From contig JAGPYM010000107.1 of the NCBI GenBank assembly GCA_020736575.1, positions 1 through 42,934 on the forward strand: DNA of 42,934 nucleotides, in the 5' to 3' direction. Below the pieces are notes generated by a model. The model made no database searches and had not been told where the DNA came from. It worked only from the letters and a program-made list of their open reading frames with translations. This document shows positions 33,178 through 42,934 of this stretch, piece by piece. The position numbers were made by a program, and so were the translations under genes. The DNA is from Thelonectria olida (taxonomy: Eukaryota > Ascomycota > Sordariomycetes > Hypocreales > Nectriaceae). How positions within the stretch are numbered: position 1 is the first letter of the stretch; the number at the start of each line of letters is the position of its first letter.

Positions 33178-35330
33178 ATGACATCGGTAGCAATTCCAGT
33201 ACCGCCACAGGCGTTGCCTCGGATTATAGCCGTAGAAGAGGTTCTTCCCACCATGAAGACAATCATCCGAGAACAAGAAGATGTTTTCGACCATGTGGCG
33301 AAGACGGTGCATCCCTCCGATGCGTGCTTTGAGACTACCATCAGGCCTCTTATCGAAGTTGAAAACCGAATCCAGGGACGAATGGCCGTCATCGCGATGC
33401 TGCGATATGCTTCTGCCGACCGGGCAGCTCGCGAAGCGTCGGACGAGGCCGTCGGGCTCATGCGGGAGTCCGCGTCTAATATTACAGCAAGGAAAGACCT
33501 CTATCTCCTCGTAAAGGCCGTTAAAGACAAGGCCGAGCACCTTCACTTCGAGGATGCAAAATACCTCAACAGCCTGTTGAAAGACTTCACTCGAAGCGGC
33601 CATGGCCGCCTAAGCGAAGACCAAATCAAGCTGTACCTGGAGAAGAGGAATCGCATTGACGATCTACGGCGCCAATACAACCGCAACGTTCGAAATGACG
33701 AAGGGGGAGTGTGGCTGTCTCTTGAGGAGTTGGGCGGAGTGCCTGAGCGAGATCTCGCTCGATTCTCCCAAGGGCCAACGCATCCCGAGAAAGAGGATAT
33801 GAGACTCGTTCGCTTCACCAGAGCAGACCTGAATGCCGTCTTGCAGCACGCTAAAAGCGAGACCACGCGCAAGAAGATATATGTCGCCAACGAGAAGAAG
33901 CTGCCGCAGAATGTGGACTTGTTCAAACAGATCATCATGCTGCGGGACGAAAACGCACGCCTGCTTGGCTATACCAGCCACGCGTCGTTTCGATTGGAGA
34001 ACCGCGTTGCCAAGAACACTGAGTGGGTAAACGGTTTCTTGGACGAGCTTGAACAAGTCCTTCTTCCACAGGGGGAACCAGAGATGCAGGCGCTCCTGGA
34101 GCGACGGAGCATTGACGTCCTGGATAACGCGCAGTCGATGCCTCCGTGGGACTATGATTACTACAATCGCCTGGTTCTGGAGGACTTTGACGTCAAACAC
34201 GGACAGATTTCCGAGTACTTTCCGTTGGAACACACCATTTCCGCCATGCTTGACGTCTTTGCCTCCTGTCTTCAACTTCGGTTCATCCCAATCGACAAAA
34301 TTGAAGACGATTCGACTTGGCATGAAGATGTGAAGATTTGGAGTGTTTGGGATGAAGAAGAGTCTTCCAAAGGCAACTTCGTTGGCTACTTGTACGCTGA
34401 CTTGTTATGGAGGCCTAACAAGCATCAAGGGTCGCAAAATGTGAACCTCCAGTGCGGCTATATCCGCAGCCACAACACAAGGGTTTATCCCGCAACTGTT
34501 CTCATGTGCAGTTTCCCTCGTCCCACGGCCTCTGGGTGCGCCTTGCTCAAACACAGCGAGATTGTCTCTCTCTTCCACGAGTTAGGTCACGGCATGCATG
34601 ACCTGGTCTCGCGTACAGCTTCAGTCCGTTTCCATGGGCATAGGATGCCCCCCGACTTTTTTGAGGTTCCAAGCGTCATGCTTGAGAATTGGTGCTGGAC
34701 GAGAGATGAGTTGAAGCAGATGAGTTGCGACCGAAGCAACCCGCCTGAGAAGATTCCTGACGAGCTGTTGGATCCTCTTTTGAGAAGCCGAAGCCGAAAT
34801 AGAGCCTTGTGGTTCTTGAGGCAGCTGTAAGGAGTACCTCCTTTGCAACCTTTGTATCATGCTGTCTGACCCAGCCCAGTGCGTTTGCTCGTTTTGACAT
34901 GGCCGTTCACGACCTACCTAGCCCCGAAGAGGGCTCCAGGATGGACCCTGGGCGGGTCTTTAACGAATTCATGGAGAGGTTGAGACTTTTGCCCAACCCT
35001 AACCAAGAAGACAAAGGCCATCCCCAAGCTGATTTTCAACATCTGGTGTCCGGCATGGATGCCGGGTATTATTCCTACTTGTGGTATGTTTGAGTGGCTT
35101 CACCCTGCTCTAAATAATATTGAGGGCTGAGTACAAGACTGTGTAGCGCGGCCGTTTTTGCAGCAGACATCTACCAGAACACGTTTGTTGAGAATCCGCG
35201 CAGTCAGACAGCTTGGAAGAAGTACCGTCGCGGTATACTTGAGCCCGGAGGAAGCAGAGATGAAATGGCCATGTTGGAGGAATTCCTCGGGCACCAGCCT
35301 AGTTCTGAATATTTGCTTCGTGGGTTATGA
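33178..35330 (+). CDS. M3-family metallopeptidase (thimet oligopeptidase/saccharolysin-like)
   Basis: Exons 33178-34826, 34880-35083 and 35147-35330 encode 678 aa, the normal length for cytosolic M3 oligopeptidases. The zinc site is HELGH at residues 467-471, with the third ligand E496 in FFEVPSVMLENWCW. Other family marks are GNFVGYLYADLL upstream, RHN-type loop residues around 425-440, and GYYSYL then AAVFAADIYQ near the C-terminus. The family cleaves short peptides, helping to degrade proteasome or mitochondrial products. There is no targeting peptide, so it should be cytosolic. The splice at exon 2/3 yields cysteine where relatives have tryptophan (YLW), because the third exon starts with c rather than g; this is either a substitution or a slightly wrong junction. 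The C-terminus ends EYLLRGL, as expected. Confidence 0.93.
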
Positions 35331-35889
35331 GCAGGTGAGGCTGCATCTTAAATAGCAGCGAACAGTGACGCTTTCCTTCAGGTATTGTCAGCTATCGACA
35401 GGTTTTCCCAATTTCATCAACCAAGTTGCCCAGCCAGCGACTCCAGCATGTAATTCCTTCAAAACTCCATATACCGCACATTGAAAGCATCGAAAGACTT
35501 GCGCTGCAAGCAAAGATTGCAACGTAGAATGGGGATGCCATTCGCCCTGAAGCCCTACGTCAGTTCCAACTGAAGGGGCGGAGGAGCACGCATTGATATG
35601 GCATCATTTACCAACACGGACAACAGTAAAGGGAGGAATACTGAAGTTTGTGCTGCCCGCCAATCCAGCGATGCAGATAGTGCGTCATATATGCAATAAA
35701 ACAGTCTGTTAGTTGTCAAAGGGGAAAGTAGTATGCAAATGGTGTGGCGGGGGGTAGGATCCTCCCCTCCATCAAAATGGGAGATGACGGACCTTTCGAA
35801 TAGTGAGTGGATGGATTTGGACCCAGGCAGAGATGACGATCGAAGTATCATACTTAGGCCCTGATCGGCGACGCCGGTCACATCTTTTT
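35331..35889. other. 3' flank of the metallopeptidase gene
   Basis: About 560 bases of ordinary composition before the AT block. A 113-codon minus-strand frame (35555-35896) shows no family signal and is not called. Confidence 0.4.
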
Positions 35890-35999
35890 TCAACACCTTC
35901 TAGTATATTTATAGGTATAAAATTAATATAATTTCTACTTTATACTATTTTATATACTTATTAATATATTTAACCTATTATAATTATAAGGTCTTACTA

Positions 36000-36905
36000 T
36001 TTTAATTATTATTATTAAAAAGCTAATAATTTAAATATATAATAAAAGTTAATATAAGCTAAACTCTAGCCTTATATTTATTATAATAAACCTTTTAATA
36101 GGGCTTATAATTAGTTTTAAAATAAAAGTCCCTACTAAATAAACCTTACTTAAGGAATTGTATTTTAAGCTTTTAATATAAAAGTACCTCTCTATTTAAC
36201 TCTAGTTTATATAATTTAACTAATAATATAATATATAATAGTTAAAATGTTTAACTTCTTATTAATTAAATATAATTTAATCTAATTAGATAATAAAAGT
36301 TATATAACTACTTATTATATATTAAAATATATAGATTCCTTTAAGTATATTAAACTAATAAAAGAATTTAATAGGCATTTAAAAGAGTTATAATTTTTAA
36401 ATATTTTTATATTAATTAATATAAATATATTATTAAATATTAATTAAAAGATTAAGCTAATTATTTTAAATTATAAGATTTTAATTAAAAGACCTAATAT
36501 ATATTAATACTATTATAATTTTTATAATAGAAAGTTAAAAACCTTATATAACTTTTTAAAAGGGAAAGAAAAAACTATTTTAAGAATAATAATAAGCAAT
36601 TTATTAAAATAATCTAATTAAATATTTATAAGTTATAACTTTAGGAGCTACTATATATAATAGTAATAATTTAAATAGTTATTTAAAATGCTATAAAGGA
36701 AAATTTAAAAATATAAAGTAAGTTAAATAAATATAAAAGTTAAAAGAGTAAGGGACTAAAAAGGTTAAATAAAAAAGAAAAGTTTAAAAAAGGTTAAAAT
36801 AGATTTAAAAGTATTTAAACTAATAGAAATAAAATAAGGCAATTAAATAGTAAAATATATTAAAAGTTTATATAATAATAAAAATTATTAATTATAAAAA
36901 CTATT
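36000..36905 (-). repeat. Long copy of repeat family A
   Basis: Starts on plus with a (TTA)n run, aaaaagctaataatttaaat, shows the ttaaggaattgtattttaag segment at about 36155, then the body with gctactatatataatagtaa near 36650, and ends with tttatataataataaaaatt at about 36865-36900. It matches the 6970-7870 copy in order and orientation. Confidence 0.7.
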
Positions 36906-37344
36906 TTTATTATAATTTTATAATTTAGAAAATTAGTAATTATTATAATATAAAAATATTATTAAGTTTTTATAATATTTTTTAATAGTATAATATATTA
37001 TTATTATTAATATAGTAGTAATAGCGGGTTATTAGTAGAGAGTATAATAATAAGAATAGAGGATTTTTATTAGAAGTTAATAAGAATTAGATAGTTTAAG
37101 CTTCTTATTAAATCTAGTTATTTAAACTTAAAAAGAAAGCTTAAAACTTTTAAAGATAGATATTATGCCTTTTTTATAGTTTTTATTAAGTTTTTACTTA
37201 AGTTTTTATAATTTATTTTAATAATTTTAACCTATTTTCTTCTAATTATTTAATCTATCTATTTTTCTATTTTATTTCTTATTTATAATTGTAATTAATT
37301 ATAAATAAGAGTTAATTTTCCTCCAGACCTCTATCTCCCTATCT

Positions 37345-38020
37345 TTTATTTATTTACTTTATATAATTACTTTTATTAGGGTAGGGTTATATTATTACTC
37401 CTACTATTAAATTGGAAATTATATTAGGAAGTAATAAGCTATTAAGCTATTAAATTAGCTTAATAGTAATACTTTTAAGCTATTAAAAATAAACTAGCTA
37501 TAAAAGGATAAAAGAAAGAAAAGAAGTAAAAAACTAGAAAATAAGAATTTAACTAAATATTTAATTAATTTTAAACTTTCCTATTTCTTACTTAATACTT
37601 TTACTATTATATAATAATTTCTAGTTAAACTAATTAATTAAAAGAAAATAGAAAAGAAATTATTATTAGATAAGTAAGTTTTATTTTATATTATTAGTAT
37701 TTTAACTTTTATATTATAAACCCTTAAAATAGATATTCTATTTAGAATAATATTAAAATATTAAATAAATATCTTACTACTTAGGGTACTTTTAATATAA
37801 AGAACCTAGATTTAAATATATATATTAAAATAATAGTATTATTATAAAATTAAATAGTTTCTAGAGTTTAGAATATTTAATAGTAAGAGGGACTAAATAG
37901 AAATTAGTATTTTAATTACAATTAAAATAAATATAAAGATTATAAAAAAGATTAAATAAAAAGTTTTATTAATTTAAAAATAGGCTTTAGCTTATAAATA
38001 TTATTATTATAATTAGTTAT
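37345..38020 (+). repeat. Repeat family B, uninterrupted copy (empty site)
   Basis: The left part aligns with the reverse complement of about 11196-11560, and the part after about 37722 aligns with the reverse complement of sequence left of the transposon (about 9195-9331). Here ttatattataa runs straight into cccttaaaatagatattcta, with no transposon between. Confidence 0.72.
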
Positions 38021-41000
38021 TAAAATATATATATTATATTATACTTATATTTTTTTAATATTTAAAAAACACTATCTTCCTTATATTAAAATAAAACTAA
38101 TAAGTAAAAAGCTTTATACTATTTTAAAAAAATACCTTTTAAAAGGCAATTAATATTATACTTCTAACTTTCACTTATTAAATAACTTATTCTATTTAAT
38201 CCTCTAATCTAATACTTTTATAGCCTATTAAGCTATAAAAGGCTACCTATTTAATATTTTAATAGCTTCCCTATAAGCGCATTAGTTAATAATTAAAACT
38301 ATTAAAAGTAACTTACTTATAAAAGTTCCTAAATTGCACTCTTTTATACCAGTTTAATAATAAAATAAGTTAACTTTTAATATAAGGCTATATAATTAGA
38401 TAGTTTAATAAAAGTAATTTTAAAAAACTTTTAATTTATAATTTAAATTGCCTCTTACTACTTTTAGTAAAACTACTTTTACTTATTCTATTTTATTAAA
38501 AAAGTAAATTTATAAGTTAGTAAAATAAGAACTATACTCCTTATATTAAAAATAACTTTTTTAAACTTATTAAAAGGATTAATACCCTTTAAAGATTTTA
38601 TACTATTTAAAAAATTTATAAAAAGTATATTTAAAACTTTCCTAAAAAACTTAAAATTAAAGTTAAATAACTTATATTAGTTTAGGGTTATTTAAAAGCT
38701 AGAATATTTTATTTATTTTAAATATTTAAGCTTTTTATAGCTAGTAATAGCTACTTTTAGAAAAATAGCTAAATTATTTTAAATTATATAATTATACCCT
38801 TAATATTATTAAAAAGGTAGAGTTTACTATTAGTATAATTTTAACTTAAAGTTAAAATTAACTATTAAAATCTTTTAAAAGTAGTAATTCTAATTAATTA
38901 AATATATAATTAATTATTTTAATTATATAAACCTTTAGTAACTACCTAATAAAAATAATAAAGCTTTTTATAAGTAAATAATAAAGTACTTTACCTTATA
39001 ATATTTATTAGAGTTTTAAAAATAAGTATTAACCTAAGCCTTATATATAATTATATTAAATATAATATTATTAGGCTATATAAAAGGTATATATTTAAAC
39101 TTTAGGATTTTATAAAATAAAATATAATACCTTTATACTTTTATTATAAAAGGTATTAAAATATCCTAGCTATTTCTTACTAAAAAGACTATTATTCCTA
39201 TTTAATATAAAATATAAAACCTCCTTTAAAGCTAAAATAATATATATAATTAATAGGTTCCCTATAAGAGTATATAGCCTAGCTAATAGTAGTAACTAAT
39301 TAATAAAGGTTTTAAATAGAACCTTTAATAAATAATTAATAGGTTTTTAAATATTAATAATTATATATAAGCTTAATTAATAAAATAGAAGGCCTTATAA
39401 AGCTAGTTAGTAAAGAAGTTAAGAAAAGTTATATATATACTTTTTAAAATATTTATAATTTACTATTTAAATAGAATTAAATAATCTTTTAAAAGAAGAG
39501 AGATATTTTAAATTTAATTTATATATATATATTTAATTTTATTAAAAAGTACTAGTATTATAGCAGTTTTAAATATTACTTAAATAATATAAGGCCTTAA
39601 AAAAGATATAAATTATAAATATATTAAATATAATTCTAATACTATACTATTATATTAAAAGAAATAGAAAAGTTTTAATTTTTTATATTTATTTTTACTT
39701 TTATAATTAAATAATAGATTTATATTTAATAGCTTTTAATCTAGTATTTTAACTAATTAAAGGTTAAAAGTATACTATTTAAGTTAGTAAGATTAGAGCT
39801 AGTAATATTAAATATAATTAGAACTTAAAATAATTAAAAAGGAAAAATTAATTAGTTTTTAAAATATATAATAAATATACCTATTAATTAACTAGTCTTT
39901 ATAAACTATATAGCTATTACCTTATATTAAAAGCCTTAATATAAACTAACCTTATTTTTATTTAGAAAGATAATAGTTTAAATATTAAAAAGGTAGTTTA
40001 GAGTTCCTTATAAAAATACTCTTATAAAAAGATTATAATTAAAAAACTAAAAAAGGATAAAATTAAAATAAAATAGTTAAAATAAAAAAAGAAAGATTAC
40101 TAATATTTATAAACTATTTAATTAAATATATATAAATTAAAATATAAACCCTAAAGGCATTTTTATAAATAATATATAATTTAATTATATTAAAAGAAAA
40201 GTCCTTAAAAAGACTATTTAAAAAAGATATTTTTAACTATTAGAAATATTATAATATTTAATTTAATAGCTAAAGGGCTATTATAAAAGATTTTTAATAA
40301 TATAAAAGTATTAAAAGTATTAAATAGTTAATAGGGAAAAGTAAATAGTAAGTTTAATATTATTAAAAAATAGAACCTTAAAGTTAGTACTATTTAGCTA
40401 GTAGAGAAGGAGGAGAAGATTAATATAAAATATATTATAAATTATAACTATTAACTTTTATACTTGCCTATTATATTTAATAAGTTAGTAATAATAATAT
40501 TATCTCTTTATATATATAAAAAGTCTTTTTATTTTAAATAGTACTTTTATATTAAAAGAATAGAAAAATTACTTAATAGATTTATAAATATATAAGGCTT
40601 AATAAAACTAGTAACTATTTAATTAAATATATTTATAATAAATCTATTACTATCTTATTATATTATAAAAAAGAATTCTATTATATTTAAAAATATTTAA
40701 ATTGCTATTTAATTTAAATATTATAATAGTATAATAATTAAAGCCCTAATTAATTTAAATTTAAAAGTAATTTTATTTTAATAAACTAGTAAAAAAGTAT
40801 TAGTTAATATAATTATATATAAGGTTTTAATAACTTTATATTTAAAAGGTAGGTAAAAATAATTAGTAGTTATAATACTACCTTATATTTTAATAGTACT
40901 TATATTCTATTAAAATATATATTATATTAAAAGAAATAATAATAGTACTATTTATTTTAAATATACCTTTTATTAAAGCTTTAAAGCTTATATTTAATTA

Positions 41001-42934
41001 TATAATTAAACTAAATTAAATAATAATTATTTTATTTTAATAATATATAGCTAGTAACTTTAAGCTATAAAGTATTAAATAGATAACCTTATATAAGAAT
41101 ACTTATATAAGCAAATTATAATATAAGTAATAAGTTTTTTTTAAAAATCTATTTAATAATTTTATTTAAAAAAAGGAATAATTTAAATTAATAATATATT
41201 AATTTAAAAAATATTAAAAAATTATCTATTTAATTATTAAAAAGGAGTAAAAAATAGTAATATAAACTAGTTATTATATATATTAAATTTAATAAATAAT
41301 ATAAAAAGCTAACCCTTAAAAAAGAAAAAAAGAACTAACTTATAAAAGTAAAAGTAAATACTCTTTTTAAAAGGAAAGGTATTAAAATTTACCCTATTAA
41401 TAATTAACTTTTAAATAGTTTAATACTTAAAGAGACTCTTATTAAAAGGAGAAAAAGTAGGAGTAAGTATAAACTTTTAAAAAAGGGTATTTATATTTAA
41501 ACTTTATTACCCTTAAGTTTTTAACTATTAGAAAAGGAGAGGCTTTTATAAATAAGACTATTAGTACTATTTAATTAAATAGAAAATATCTTTATTTAAG
41601 AAAAAGAGATCTTTTTATAAATAATATAAAATAGAAGGCTACTTATATAGATTTAATAAGTATAGAAATTAACCTTTTAATTACCTTTTATAAATTTAAA
41701 AGTAATTAATTATAAGGCTTAATAAGTAGAAGTATTTCTATTCTTTTAGGTTATAAATAAGATTATAAACCTTTTTAAGTAATATATAAAAGATAAATTC
41801 TAAAAGAGAGTTATAACTTATATTAAAACCCTTATATACTTATTATTAAAAAGATAGTAAAATCTAATTAATTAATTTAGCTATTTATATTAATTAGTAT
41901 ATAATTTATAATAGTTTATACTTTTAAATACTAATAAGTTTTCTATAATATTATAATATATAAATACTATTCTATTAGACTTTTTTTTAAATATAATTAA
42001 ATACTTTTAAATAAAAAGAGCTAAAACTTAATAATATTTAATATACTAATTAGCCTATTTAAAATATATACCTTATTATAAGAAGTAATAAATTTATTAT
42101 TTAATTTTTAAAATTATTACTTATATTTTATTTAACTATTATTAATATTATTAAGTATTTTTAATAATATTATAATAAAGGTTAAAAACTATATATAATA
42201 ATAAGCTCTAACTTTTAAATATATATAAGTATATTTAAAGTATTTAATTAATTTAAATAAACTCTTATAAATATTAAACTTTTAAGTTATATAATTTTAA
42301 TAGTAAAATTATAATTTTATTAAAATATAATATAGTAGTTAGATATATATATAGGATATTTAATTGCCCTTAAGTAGGCTAAAATTATTAAATTATAAAT
42401 GATAAATTATAATTTAATTATAAAAGTTTACTTATTTTTTAATATTATTAGCTATTATTATTATTAAATAAAAGGCTATACTCTTATAATTTAACTATTA
42501 ACTATCTATTAAAAAAGAATATTAATTTATTTAAGTATTTAAATAAGTAAAGTAATATAAATTTAAAAGAGAAAATTACTACTACTCTATTTAATAATAT
42601 TAAACTGCTTTAAAAGCTAGGGAGGTTATTTAATAACTAATACTAGTCTATTTAAATAGGCTATATTCTTTTTTAAGTTATTAATAGAAAGAGATACCCT
42701 ATTTATTTTAAATTAGGCTATAAAATAATATAAATAATAATATAATACTATTAAAAAGAGTATTAAGCTATATTATATATAATTAAATAGTTATAAGGTA
42801 TATTTTATAAAATTATATTTACTATTAAAATAGATTTATAAGTTTTTATATATTAGCTTAATAGAAAGGCAATAATATTTTAATGCTCTTATTATTAGGT
42901 AGATTAGTTATATTTTATTATTTAATTTACTATT

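Larger units (their letters stand above)
35890..42934. repeat. Second AT-rich, RIP-degraded repeat block, running off the right edge
   Basis: The change in composition is abrupt at about 35890. No gene-sized frame survives in over 7 kb. It contains a long family A copy (about 36000-36905, minus), a family B copy without the transposon (about 37345-38020), and from 38040 a long stretch that may be a mutated retroelement but has no readable domain. Transitions typical of RIP separate its family A copy from those at 4.8-14 kb. Confidence 0.8.

Noticed and set aside
35555..35896. 113-codon minus-strand frame at the AT-block border
   Set aside because: Runs into the AT block and has no motif; likely chance.
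35890..42934. Centromere or telomere-proximal DNA
   Set aside because: Length and AT content would allow it, but no telomeric repeat is seen and the block shares its repeat families with the first block, so a RIP-degraded transposon region is the simpler reading.

Overview
The window looks like nuclear DNA of a filamentous ascomycete (Pezizomycotina, probably a Sordariomycete). Genes carry short (about 50-90 nt) introns with CTAAC-like branch points. Two Zn2Cys6 regulators are present, and gene islands of normal composition alternate with extremely AT-rich blocks. Repeat copies in those blocks differ mainly by C-to-T and G-to-A changes, as expected of repeat-induced point mutation (RIP). I cannot name the species from sequence alone.

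Layout. (1) 1-4690: a Zn2Cys6 regulator cut by the left edge (-), a MoaF-like protein (-) and, divergent from it, a five-exon amino acid/GABA/choline-type permease (+). (2) 4690-14000: an AT-rich, RIP-degraded repeat block made largely of one short repeat family with (TAA)n-like tails. It is interrupted at 9334-11193 by an intact, GC-normal Fot1/Pogo-type DNA transposon with perfect 49-bp terminal inverted repeats and TA target-site duplications. (3) 14521-21653: a compact set of SDR oxidoreductase (+), MFS sugar transporter (-), P-loop small-molecule kinase (+) and Zn2Cys6 regulator (-). The transporter/kinase divergent promoter holds a CGG-N11-CCG site, which is the Gal4 spacing. I read this as a candidate sugar or sugar-acid utilisation cluster. 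(4) 21654-33177: a gene-poor stretch of ordinary composition. It has an LRR/F-box-like protein, a Helo-like N-domain plus ankyrin protein, and several decayed genes, including an SDR relic. (5) 33178-35330: an M3 thimet-oligopeptidase-like metallopeptidase in three exons. (6) 35890-42934: a second RIP-degraded AT-rich block without usable reading frames. It contains another copy of the short repeat and an empty-site copy of the repeat into which the Fot-type element jumped.

All intron-containing models were spliced by eye and kept only when phases agreed and the protein read through; most starts and ends are therefore inferred. In the left island the regulator, MoaF-like protein and permease may form a small uptake/metabolism unit. 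In the middle island import (transporter), oxidation (SDR), phosphorylation (kinase) and control (regulator) fit one pathway, but the substrate is not visible in the sequence.
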